Assembly: GCA_037349315.1 (NCBI GenBank)
Contig: JBAIAC010000007.1
Location: 9,858,001-9,922,000, forward strand
Source of the DNA: Chelydra serpentina
Lineage: Eukaryota; Chordata; Testudines; Chelydridae
Reading direction: 5' to 3'
Length of the DNA: 64,000 bases
The number at the start of each line of letters is the position of its first letter. Position 1 is the first letter of the stretch. Below are positions 1 through 10,535 of the stretch, piece after piece. The notes under the pieces are model-generated. The model saw only the letters and a list, made by a program, of their open reading frames with translations. It had not been told where the DNA came from and ran no database searches. The translations under genes and the position numbers were made by a program.

Positions 1-68
1 CATAGCACTCTTGAAACCCTATTTTGCCTTCATATATTGAAACACAGCTCCCATTTGATTACAAGGGT

Positions 69-630
69 CAGTAGCGTAGCTAGGGGGGGAGCAGGGGCTG
101 CTCCCCCTGAGCACATTTTCCAAAAGTGGCACCTTTTTAATTTTTGAAAGGGTGGAGACAGAGTGGACGGAGGTGGCCCGACATCCCCCGCTGGCCCCAC
201 CAAGAGCCCGCTGCTGGCCTGGGTGAAAGAACCCAGACTGGCAGTGGGCTGAGAGACCCTGGCTGGCAGGAGCCCACAGGGGGAATCCTAGAGTGGCGGC
301 TGGCTGAGCCACTCAGCCCGCCCCGCTCTGGGATCTCTCCCCCCCCCCTCCCCCCCGGCTCCTGCCAGCAGGGGTCCCGCCGCTGGCCCCACCAAGAGCC
401 TGCTGCTGGCCTGGGTTTGAGAGACCCCGGCTGGCAGGAGCTGCGGGGGTGGGATCCCAGAGCAGGGCGGGCTGAGCGACTCAGCCAGCCGCCGCTCTAG
501 GATTCCCGCTGTGGGCTCCTGCCAGCAGGGGTCCCGCTGCTGGCCTCGGTTCTTTCACCCAGGTCGGGTCGGGTGGCGCCTTTTTTGATGTGTTCGCTCC
601 CCCTGGTGATAGAACCTGGCTACGCCACTG
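69..630. mobile_element. Non-autonomous hAT transposon, 562 bp
   Basis: The element starts CAGTAGCGTAGC and ends GCTACGCCACTG, which are inverted copies of each other. It is flanked by a perfect 8-bp target duplication, ACAAGGGT, at 61-68 and 631-638. An 8-bp duplication with CAG...CTG ends is the hAT signature. The GC-rich interior contains two diverged direct copies of a stretch rich in CTGGCAGGAGC. I see no transposase. Shorter copies with the same ends lie at 15924-16134 and 45667-45849. Confidence 0.88.
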
Positions 631-763
631 ACAAGGGTGTATTTGAGCATAGAATAGCGTACACATGTATATCAGGACACAGAGCATGGAATTTTAGAAA
701 TGAAATTCGAAAAATTACCCAGTTTACCACATTGGTTTTCATCATTTGTTTGTTTTGTTGCAG

Positions 764-1368
764 ATACATATGAAGCAATTCGAGAGATGAAAGCCTATGC
801 CATATTTTTCAACATAAATGGCAAACGTTACAATATGAATTGAAAGCAAATGAAATGCAAAGAAGGAAAGACAGAAAAACAGCTGACCCTATCACTGGAG
901 GCAAAATAAGGCCACTTGGTGTCTTTTTGTTTTTTTGTTAATATCACTTCAATCCAATTGCTCAAAGAATGTGAAAAAATGAACATATTAGCAAGTAGTA
1001 GTTGTTGGTTGGTGCCCATCATAAAATGAAAATGCTCAATTCTTGATCTCATTTAACATCCGTTAAATAAAATGTCAAACTGTTGCTGAAATAATATCAT
1101 CCCAAAGATGAAACTGAAGCTATTCAATAAAATACAGGAAAGTGTGTTCTTAAAATCTATCCAGTAAGTCTTTCTCTCAGGAAAGGTAAGAAAAAAAATA
1201 AATCATAGTGGAAATATAAATGTAGTGTAACAATCAGAACATTTCTTTGCATAACACCTCATTTGTTCACAAAAGTAATTTCATGTATTTGGATGAAATT
1301 TCAAAGAACTGCACTCTGAACTTATCTGCAATTAATTTATCTGATGGACTAATAGAAAAGAAAAATAT
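764..1368 (+). other. AKAP5: AKAP5 5' untranslated part of the coding exon (predicted)
   Basis: A T-rich tract followed by TTGCAG ending at 763 makes a good splice acceptor. The 605 bases to the first in-frame ATG of AKAP5 are AT-rich and closed by stops in all frames, as expected for 5' UTR. In mammals AKAP5 has upstream non-coding exon sequence and a single coding exon, so this acceptor is plausible. Only RNA data could confirm it. The upstream exon would lie left of the window. Confidence 0.4.
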
Positions 1369-2862
1369 ATGAAGAAATTAGAAGATAAGACCACAAATAT
1401 GAAGAAGACAGCTAAAGAAATTCAAATGGAAAACACAGGACAATCAGAAAATCCTAGTGCAGCAAAACTGTGCCCTTCAACTGAAGAACAGGCAGAAAAA
1501 CTCACAATGTTTTGTTTTAAGAAAAGAAAGAAATCATGTAAGAAGGCATTGGAGATGAAAGGTGGCTGTGAAGAAGACTCTGTAACCTTGAAACATACAA
1601 GCCAATCCATCAGTGCAGCCCCTGGAGAAAGGGAAGTTTCCAACCAATCTCAGTCATCAAGGGGAGCCTGGGCAACTATAAAACATCTAGTGACACCTAA
1701 GAGAAGGTCAAAATCTTCAAGGAAGCAGACACACTCTGATTCTCAAGTGCAACTGGAGATAAATGCTGAAGATCCTGGCTTGCAACGTTTCCCAAAGAAT
1801 CGGGTTAGTTCTGGGGTTAAAATTCCCTGTATACGGTTCTCAAGAGGCAAGAAAAAACCTAGCCATTCTGAAATAACAGAAGAATCAGATTGCAGTGTTA
1901 AAGCAAATGAACTGATGGGCATTTTGAATAAAGCTAACAGTGAACCAGAGGATTTGGCAATAACAGTCAAATCTAGCATGGATCAATCCTTCAGCCAAGC
2001 CTCTGAAAAAAGTGACAGGAACTCACTTAATTCCACTGGGAAGAATGCACTTTTGGTAGAGTCCAGACCAGACATTGATCAACACACACAGTGCATTGTT
2101 CAGTCAGAAATAACAAATTCAGAGGCAGCTGCTATAATGCTCCAGGAAAAGCTACACCAGAAGAGCCTACATGAAACTCCTGAACATACACTTGTAGTAA
2201 ACAAGGGAGTTGATCTCAATACTGCCCTTAGTGCTAATGTTTCGAAGGACTTACCAGATAGCGTAGCTGAAGCCACAGAGGTACAAGAAACAAATAACAT
2301 CAGTGACACAGGGCTTGAATGTAAAGATTCAGGAGGGAACATAAATGCTAGTGAAGATTGTAAATCCCGAGAGAGAATAATGAGTTTCAATCAGTTGGCA
2401 TTTAAAGATGATGCAGTAAGCATGCAAAGCTGTTTAAATGAACAATTGAAATTAGAAGAAAACAAGAACATTAGTGGAGTGAGCATTGTGATTACAATTA
2501 CTGAAGCAGATGATGAGCCTGATGAAGAGGAGTCAAACCAGGACTGCAAACTGTCCTCAATTCCATATGAACATAAGCAAAAGGGGAATAAAAAAATAAG
2601 TGGGAACCTCGATTTCAGTAAACTTTCTAATCGCAAAGAGGGCTTAGCAGCAGGCAGTGGCCCCAGGAGGGAGGCTAAAGTTGGTTCTCCTGCTTGGTCA
2701 CCCAATGGTCTTAATGATCAGGAGCACAGAACTTCAGAACAGTATGAATTGCTTCTGATAGAAACTGCTGCTTCACTTGTTAAGGCAGCTATTCAGTCAT
2801 CTATAGAACAGCTGGTTAATGAAATGGCTTTGGACCATAGTAAACATAACAGTGTTCTGTAA
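1369..2862 (+). CDS. AKAP5: A-kinase anchor protein 5 (AKAP79/150)
   Basis: This membrane-associated scaffold of the postsynaptic density tethers PKA, calcineurin and PKC near receptors and channels. Visible features: three basic membrane-targeting clusters at residues 49-59, 98-119 and 151-164, with cysteines C49 and C154 at the positions of the two palmitoylated cysteines of the mammalian protein; a calcineurin-docking-like stretch SIVITIT at 372-378 followed by acidic residues; and a C-terminal amphipathic PKA-RII-binding helix at about 462-486 (LLIETAASLVK...IEQLVNEMA). The protein has 497 residues against about 427 in human, the extra length lying in the variable middle. The coding part is one exon. 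Met11 (base 1399) has an A at -3 and aligns with the mammalian start, while Met1 has a T at -3, so translation may begin at 1399. Orthology is very likely because ZBTB25 and ZBTB1 follow. Confidence 0.96.
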   Translation: MKKLEDKTTNMKKTAKEIQMENTGQSENPSAAKLCPSTEEQAEKLTMFCFKKRKKSCKKALEMKGGCEEDSVTLKHTSQSISAAPGEREVSNQSQSSRGAWATIKHLVTPKRRSKSSRKQTHSDSQVQLEINAEDPGLQRFPKNRVSSGVKIPCIRFSRGKKKPSHSEITEESDCSVKANELMGILNKANSEPEDLAITVKSSMDQSFSQASEKSDRNSLNSTGKNALLVESRPDIDQHTQCIVQSEITNSEAAAIMLQEKLHQKSLHETPEHTLVVNKGVDLNTALSANVSKDLPDSVAEATEVQETNNISDTGLECKDSGGNINASEDCKSRERIMSFNQLAFKDDAVSMQSCLNEQLKLEENKNISGVSIVITITEADDEPDEEESNQDCKLSSIPYEHKQKGNKKISGNLDFSKLSNRKEGLAAGSGPRREAKVGSPAWSPNGLNDQEHRTSEQYELLLIETAASLVKAAIQSSIEQLVNEMALDHSKHNSVL

Positions 2863-4069
2863 TGACAAGAATCCCCAAAATATAGTATGACTCAACAGCG
2901 GCAATTTAAAATTGTTTAGCACCAAGATGAAAGGCGAGAAACAGTCTTAACTCTTTAGGTATTTGGGGTCTGTGTGTAGTGTGTTTCTGCATGCTGGGTA
3001 TGCCATTGTGTATCTGTAAAATGGATCCAAGAATAAGGACTCAGTCCTGCAAAGTGTTGACAGGCTCATGGGATTGGGCTTTAAAACGTGATTGTTGATA
3101 GCTGGGGAAACGGTAAGTTGTTTTAGTGGCTGTATTTCAATTTATTGTCTCTTGCAGTTTGAGGGCTCTATTATGTCACTATATATTTTAGACTTTTTCC
3201 TATTGTTTACATTTTATTTATTATGGGTTGCTGAGCACTCTCAACTGTATTGGGCCTGGGCCTGTACTCATCGTAATCAGTTGGGGTTTAAACAAGATTG
3301 GTCCCATTGACTTCAGTGCAAGTTGAGCATGTTCAGAATCTTGCAGGATTGGGTCAATGTCTCAAGATGCACATACTGTTTAAAAAAAATGCTACAATCT
3401 CAAACTGACAAGTCAGTGCTGTTATTGTATAAAAGGAGGCAGGTATATAAGAGTGCAGCCTGTAATTTGGCCTATTCCACTGCCTGGAATGTCTTGTGCA
3501 TCTCAGACTGCGTTGAAGTCGTGCACTAAGCACAAGTGTATCTGATCCACGGCCATGGGGTTGCCAAGAAAATGGTGACACTTAACTTGCAGAAGGGCCT
3601 GCCCTGATCCATTCAAGTCAAAGGTAAAACTTCCAGTGACATCAGTAGTGCAGGTTTGGGCCTAAGTTACTGATATTCTCTTCTCCTGACACCTTCCTTT
3701 GTTTTTATAGCATTGTAGTGCTGAGGCCTACCCATTGCTTTAGCACATTTTTAATATGTAGTATGTAATGTAAATAGTAACGAGCTGCTACAGTGCTAGT
3801 GGTACAGTATTGCCTCAGGGTTAAAATAGTTCCTGCAATTGCAATGGTCTCCAATCAGTCTGTTTTAACTTGAGCGTTGTTTTGTTTAATTACTGCTAAT
3901 GTCCTTGACTGCAGCCAGCATTTTTTTTAATAAGTCTTAGGGTTTCCCCCGTGCTTTACAGCTCTTCTGAATTTCAGCAAGCAAATCCATTCCACCTGTG
4001 TGTAACTGCATTATGCCACTTAATTTCTCCTTGCAGTTTCATTTGAATACACTATCATTGGCGTATTCT
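2863..4069 (+). other. AKAP5: AKAP5 3' flank, probable 3' UTR
   Basis: AT-rich sequence after the AKAP5 stop without a supported ORF. It holds phrases common in turtle non-coding DNA, such as the stretch around 3240-3355. I see no clear AATAAA close behind the stop. The first good AATAAA in non-repeat sequence is at 5888-5893, so the mature 3' UTR could run that far. Confidence 0.4.
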
Positions 4070-4524
4070 GAACTATAAAATCATGACAGGTATAGAGAAA
4101 GTGAATAAGGAAGTGGTGTTTACTCCGTCTCATAACACAAGACCTAGGGGTCACCAAATGAAATTAATAGGCAGCAGGTTTAAAACAAATAAAAAGAAGT
4201 ATTTCTTCACACAACGCACAGTCAACCTGTGGAACTCCTTGCCAGAGGATGTTGTGAAGACCAAGACCATAACAGGGTTCAAAAAAGAACTAGATAAATT
4301 CATGGAGGATAGGTCCATCAATGGCTAATAGCCAGGATGGGCAGGAATGGTGTCCCTAGCCTCTGTTTGCCAGAAGCTGGGAATGAGCGACAGGGGATGG
4401 ATCACTTGATTACCTGTTCTGTTTATTCCCTCTGGGGCACCTGGCACTGGCCACTGTCGGAAGACAGGATACTGGGTTAGATAGACCTTTGGTCTGACCC
4501 AGTAGGGCTATTCTTATGTTCTTA
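4070..4524 (+). mobile_element. CR1 LINE, 5'-truncated 3' end
   Basis: Bases 4083-4325 encode the C-terminal end of CR1 ORF2, recognisable by [11 protein letters not shown] and [14 protein letters not shown]. The 3' UTR follows, with the CR1 phrases for CAGGATACTGGG and CTTTGGTCTGACCCAGTA, and ends in the short TTCTTATGTTCTT tail. All upstream reverse transcriptase sequence is missing, which is the usual 5' truncation of CR1 copies. It probably sits inside the AKAP5 3' UTR. Confidence 0.92.
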
Positions 4525-5887
4525 ACTGCTGGGTACTGCTACTTTGAGCTGAAATGGCCCAATCCTGCTCCTATTGAAGTAATTAGAAAAACTTCAGATC
4601 AGGCCCTTAAAGACCTGCCATAGTTGAATCCTGAAACAGGTTTGTCATTGACAGAAAATATCAAATGCTTTGTTGTGAGAGTTTTTCTGTATATTGTATA
4701 ATATATACAGTAAGTGTGTATGTATCATTTGCCCTGTTCATTACCAGCTCTTTAAAAAGAAGCCTTTTGATTGTGATCTGTAAAGAATGAATGTGGGTCA
4801 TGGGGCTATAATTTATGTGCAGCAGCCAAATAAACAACCATATTCTCCTGAAAACATGCATTCTTGTGCATATTTCTGAGCTGATGAAGAAATAGCAACC
4901 TCACTTGGCAATTTTGCATTGACCATTTGCAATTTTGGGAATCTTTTTTTTCTTCCTCAGGACAGTATATGGATCCTGTGTTAAAATACAAGGGCTATAG
5001 TTTTTCCTAGCGCTCAGTCACATTTTAAACATTGGAGGTAGAGAATCCGAGCAGAGTACACACTTCAATGGCACATACTGAAAATGAGCAGTGAACACCA
5101 GGGCATGCTTCTGTGTGTATGTGTAGAACTCCAGTCTTAAATCTAGAGGTGTGAAAAAGTGTTTAAACTTTCTTTTCTATGAATGTATTTGATCAACTGT
5201 AGTTTGGATCAGAGTATCACTGATCCAATATATGTAATACTCATGAATTAGTGCTTTATACCGTTCCCTGAAAATATTGTGGCATAATTTAAAAATGAAG
5301 ACTCTTCAGGACTTTATGCAACTTTGGAACTCTTGCAGCGTTCTCAGGCACAACATAGAAATGCAGGAAGAGGCTTGTTTGATACTTGCACTATATGTCT
5401 TGATAGATCATTGCTGGATGGAGGGAAAGCTGCAGCTCAGTGTAATTCTGGAAGGTCTGTTGGCTGTGGAAGAGAATGTCATGTGCTCTGTGAAATGGAT
5501 AAAAGTTTACTCCGTAGTGGGACAGCTGGTGTGAGTCAGCATATCTCCATTGAGATCAATTTCAGGTGGCTTTCATGTTGATGTACACCAGCTGAGGAAC
5601 TGGCCAGTGTAGATATTTAAAAGAAAATGACACAAAACTTGTGATTAGGAAATTGACAAAAATACATTTGTGCTCCAACCTTAGGCCTACAGGTGTTCAC
5701 TACTGATATATGTTCAGGTTTGTGTTAGCCATCCTTTAGCGCTGTAGCTAGCTTTTCCTTCCATTATAACTGGATACATAACTAACAAGCACTTCATTAA
5801 AAATGAATACACCTGTTGTTTTCTTGCATTGTGATTGACTGGGTGGCTATGCAGGAATAGTGATTTTACATTGAAAGACTAATCTAC

Positions 5888-5893
5888 AATAAA
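5888..5893 (+). terminator. Candidate polyadenylation signal AATAAA
   Basis: AATAAA sits in CTACAATAAAGATC, about 3 kb downstream of the AKAP5 stop. The match is to the hexamer only. Other AATAAA copies occur near 6526 and 6851. 3' RNA data would decide. Confidence 0.25.
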
Positions 5894-7866
5894 GATCACC
5901 TGTCCAGATTTGAATACTTCTAGCTACTCAGGCATCCATCCATACAGTGAGTAGAAACAGGTTTTCTAGACATTGCTAGAACTTTTGAGAATATCTAAGC
6001 AAATGTGTCCTTTTCACTAAGTCTTAACTTTGATTACTGTGCGTAAAAGCAAGTGTCACCCATTTTTAATGTGTTAGATATAATTAGTGTGGCTTCATTT
6101 TGAGTAATAATTTCACTAGGCTGCGTGGGTTTCAGACGTACTAGGCCAAGTTCTGTCCTGGTGTAAGAAGGTGCAACTCCAGTGAAGTCAAATTACACAG
6201 ACCTGTATTTGGCTCACTGTTCTTATTTTTCAGGGTTTTTTTTAGTGCCAACAGTAGCAAACGAGATTAATTTGTGTTATAGATCAAACAAACCCTAGTA
6301 CCCTTCTTCCTTTATTTAGCATCTTTCGCATAAGTATTTTACAGTATGTAATAGTAAATATTTGTAATTTTTCTGCACTTTCATTCATTGCACTTTTATC
6401 ACAGGACATCACAAAGAACATAGAACTTTATAAACATGAATGAATTAAGCCTCACAGCCTCCCTCTGTTAAGACCAGACAGAAGAGTTATTAGTTTACTA
6501 CTAACAGAAAGAATGGTAGCCTCCTGAATAAAGAATGGTAGATTTGTTTTATAGTTGTGTGGGTGTAACTGGGCTATGAAACCATAAGCATATGATTGCC
6601 TGGCTATGCAAGAGCTGCAGATGTAAGGTATCGCGGAAGTTTTTTAAAAGACTACACTTAAACCTTTTAAAAGACTGTTTTCTCACTGGTGGTTAAAAGA
6701 AACTAGTATGCTAGTTAACCTCTAATGCTTACAGTCTGACTTTGAGCACATGTGTTACTTTCTTCTCCAGCCATCTTGCTTCTGATTCAGGAGTCTGTTG
6801 GTTTGCTGCCTCTTTGAATTATGGAAGTGGTTTCTGCCTGGCATTTGTCTGAATAAAGGCTTTTTTTAAAATCTCTAGTCACTCTGCATTCCTTCCTACT
6901 TCTCTTCCCCCACATTTCCAGCATCACCCTTGGCAGGGACAACTCATCGTTCTTGTCCAGCAAGTTGCCCATTGGTACTTTGCAATGTCATGTTGAATAT
7001 TTTATTTTCTTACAGCTTTTTTTAATATAAGCAACAAAGAAGGAAGATTATTTAAATACATTAATACAAACTTAAAGAGCTTTTAGAACAATTCACCATC
7101 CTAGCACAACTGTAATAGTGAGCAGAAAGCAACCATGTTAGTTTAAATGATCCTGGTGAAAACTGCTGGTAAATGGTTCAAGAAGTAGGACACTAAAATG
7201 AATGAACTATGTGGGGCCAGGTTCTCAGCTGTTATACATCCATGTAGCACCACCGAAATCCACCGAGCTAGTTGGATGTTGTTGATCATTTTTATGAAAG
7301 TGCAAGAGCTGTTTCACAAATGCACACAAGTAAAATAGAGAGAGACTGTGTGGTATTTAAACTAAATGGAAAATAGATCTAATTGATGGATCCAAAAACT
7401 CACTCTCCAGCAGTTATGTTTTCCTCAAAATGTTCGTCAGTTTTTATAAAACTTAGTGCAGGTAACATAGCATAACTCTTTAACACAAACAGCTCTTGAA
7501 CTTCCAGTCTGCACTTTGTCATTACACTTGTGTGCTCGCTAGTTCTGATTCAGAGGGTTGTGTGGCTTTGTCAGGCAGGACGGATTTAAGACACACAGGC
7601 AGGTAGGGGGCAAAATGATATGGAACTAGGTGATGAGTCTGAAATCTTTCCTAGGGAAAAGATGTGGACAGATTCTCAGTGGAGTGAGGCGCTACATCAG
7701 TTTTACACCAGCCAGGTATTTGGGAATTCTAGTTTCCCCTTGTTTGTTTCAAACCCGGCAGTGACAGCAGAAATGCATATTTTCATTTAAACAATTCTAT
7801 GCTAATGTAATCCTTAGGTTATTGTAATTGCCTTTGACCACCAGTGTCTGTTAGGAAAGCTGGGGG
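5894..7866. other. Intergenic or distal 3' UTR, no recognised feature
   Basis: AT-rich single-copy-looking DNA. No ORF, RNA gene or transposon end was recognised on either strand. Confidence 0.5.
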
Positions 7867-8017
7867 GTACTTCTCCATTTTTAGAGGTCTTTAAGTCCCG
7901 GTTTGACAAAGCCCTAGCTGGGATGATTTAGTTGGTGTTGGTCCTGCTTTGAGCAGGGGGCTGTACTAGATGACCTCCTGAGATCTCTTCCAACCCTAAT
8001 CGTCTATGATTCTATGT
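7867..8017 (+). mobile_element. CR1 LINE 3' terminal fragment
   Basis: About 150 bases carry the CR1 3' end: AGGTCTTTAAGTCCCGG, GACAAAGCCCTAGCTGGGAT, GAGCAGGGGGCTGTACTAG and the tail GATTCTATG. It is a short, diverged 5'-truncated copy. The same 3' sequence occurs, reversed, at 57268. Confidence 0.9.
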
Positions 8018-9576
8018 ACTGCATCTTGAGATCATCTGTATTCATCTTCAAACTGTGATTCTTATTTATTTTTTGCTGGATTCTCTTGGCTTTTCATAAC
8101 AGTAATTTGAGTTTTAGGGGGAGATGATTGGGACCATTCATAATTATAAATTAATAGCTGCTCTCTGGTTACATATTACAGTAGGAGTCCTGCTTCCTGA
8201 ACAGGGCTGGATTAAGACATAGAACTGTTTGCCTGTGCCACAGGCCCCAGCCCTTGGAGTCACGTGATTATATCAGAATCTCAGCTTTCATTTTAATAAA
8301 AGCAAGTAACCAATGCAGTGATGTCTGCAGAGAGCCGGAGGCAATAGCACTGATAGGTGTGAGCTGCCCCAGGCAACTCCAAGACCCACTGCTCCGGGGG
8401 ACCTGTGGACACCACCCAGCAAAGAAATGTGTGGCAGCAGCAGAGTGCGGTAGGCCTGGCCCACTCACCTAAGCAGCCTCAGCTTGGTTATTGAGGTAAG
8501 TGCTGCCACCTTTGTCTCATGGCGGGAGAGGGAAAGAAGTGGAGGTCCTTGCTGGTCCCACACAGGGTGCGGGAGGGCCTGCTGTCACTTCTGGGGGAGA
8601 GAAGGAAGCCCCATGCTGTTGCCCTGCCCCTAACACTCCAAGTAAGGAGTCACGTGTGCGGCAGGGCTGTGTTGTTGTGTGTCTAGGGCACTGATAGTTT
8701 TCATGCAGCTTGTGAAAGCAAAGGTGGGCAGTTCTGAGAGTCACAGTCCAGTTCTGAATCCTGGAGTTTAGCTGCAGCCATATCTTATTGCCCTGGCTGG
8801 GCACTAGTGTACAGGCACCTATTTGGGCTAACTAGCACTATGTTCTTAGGACATGTTGCTCGAGCTGTCAACAGCAGGGCGATACTGCTGGTGAAGAAGC
8901 CATTGGTCCTGACAAATCTGTGAGCAAATAAGCTCTAAGGTGTGTACAGCACAACTTGTACAAAGCAGGGGGAGAACTTGACCAAGGCTTGAAAGGCATG
9001 GAAAAAACAGACAAGCCAGTCACTGATCAATGTATCCTAAGGCTTCTTTGTGCCATTGGTGCTGTTGCACCTGGTTCTGGTGTGGACAGGGCTTTAAAAC
9101 GTGCCACTTCATTGACCCGTATTAGTGATAGCTCAGTCAAAGTTAGTATTACCTGCCTAATAGACACATTTTAAGACCAGAATAATCTTGGGGAAGCTGA
9201 TATAATGACGTTTCCCCCAAAGTCCCAAACTAAACTCCTTTATTAGCCAGTATGAGACTTCACCACCACTACCCCACCCGGCACTCTGCGAGCTGTTTAA
9301 GGGGTCTGAGTATTTCAGGAAGCCTGACAGCCGTTTCAGAGGGAGCAGGTAATGTTTTATAGTAGGCACATTTTCCACAATTCTGGGGTTGTGCAACTAG
9401 CCGCAGAATTCCTTCCCATTGAAGAATATAAGCTTTAATTCAACTTCTCCCCTGCTTCTCCTCTCTTCCTTGTCCCCACCAACCACATTTCTAGACCATA
9501 TGGTTGCAAAGACAACCCTCAACACAAACATGCAACACTGTCAGCCTAAGTTTGCAGGCAGCCTAAACCAAGGGTT
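8018..9576. other. Intergenic DNA, no supported gene
   Basis: A CAGGGCTGGATTAAGAC phrase near 8202 resembles the end of a turtle DNA-transposon family, but I could not find a matching inverted end or target duplication. Short ORFs at 8254-8694 have no recognisable similarity. Confidence 0.4.
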
Positions 9577-10535
9577 AGAGCCACAAAGAAGGCCTTAAAG
9601 GGCTAACTTTAGGCCCCCTGTCACCTACTGGAATCCTCAGCCCAAGCTAGGCCCTCGGGCTCCCTCAGGTGTGGGGAGAGGTAGATGCCTAAGGAGGGGA
9701 TTCAGAGAAGCCAGCACGCTAAGCAGGGAGCTGCCTAACTTTGGCATTTTCTACTGGCTAAAAGGGGCAGGAGCTATGCCCCACTCTCAAAGGTGCCTAA
9801 TTCTGGGCTGGAGAGGAGGCATGTATTTCTGCTTCACAGCTGTGAACCCTCTTCTGGAGTTGGGCACCTAAGCCAGGTCCTTCCTTTCTCGCCAAGAATG
9901 GAGGAAGAGGTGATACAATTGGCCTCCCCTTCCTACATGACAGCCTGGTGCTTAGAGCGTTCGCTTGAAATGTGGGACACCCGGTTTCAAATTTGTGTGT
10001 TCCACTTCGTATTAAATATTAAAGGGAGCAGGGACTGGGCCCTGACCCCTTCAACAGCAGGGAGTGAGAGAAACCTGCCCCGGAATACCCTACAGCGCAG
10101 TGATTAGGGGACTTCCTTGGGAGGGGGTGTTACCTCTGGTCAGGTCCCTGCTCCACATCAGGCAGAGAGAGACTTTGAACCTGGTTCTCCCACGTCCTAG
10201 GGGAGTGCTGTAGGTGTAAGATGGCACTACCACCACCACCACCTCTAGCACACGCAGCAAATACCCAGTGGACTGGGCCCTGCAGTAAGCAAGGCAGAGG
10301 GGTTGAGGTTCCTGCTGGAGATTGAGTGAGGTGCCCAGTTTCTCAGCACCGTCAGGATAGGAGCAGTTTTGTAAATGCACACCAGCAGAAATGGAGACAC
10401 CGAGGGGACTTTACGGCTGGAAACTCGGGCGCCTAGGGAGTTTAGGCACCTACAGGTTTGGGCAGCAGCTGAGCACAGCTTTGAGAATCTAAGTTTTGGG
10501 TTAGGTGCCTAAATCCCTCTGTGGCGCCGAATTCT
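9577..10535. repeat. Compound interspersed repeat with tRNA-like box and weak inverted ends
   Basis: The left end (AGCCACAAAGAAGG near 9579) and the right end (CCCTCTGTGGCGCC near 10515) are imperfect inverted copies. Near 9950-9990 a stretch ending in GACACCCGGTTTCAAATTTG resembles the B box half of a tRNA-derived repeat. Near 10170-10200 TTTGAACCTGGTTCTCCCACG looks like a similar box on the opposite strand. The motif GGTGCCTAA or its complement recurs at both sides. I recognise this pattern from reptile genomes but cannot name the family or fix the ends. Confidence 0.45.

Noticed and set aside
8202..8490. hAT element beginning CAGGGCTGGATTAAGAC
   Set aside because: Only one end could be seen; no inverted partner or target duplication was found.
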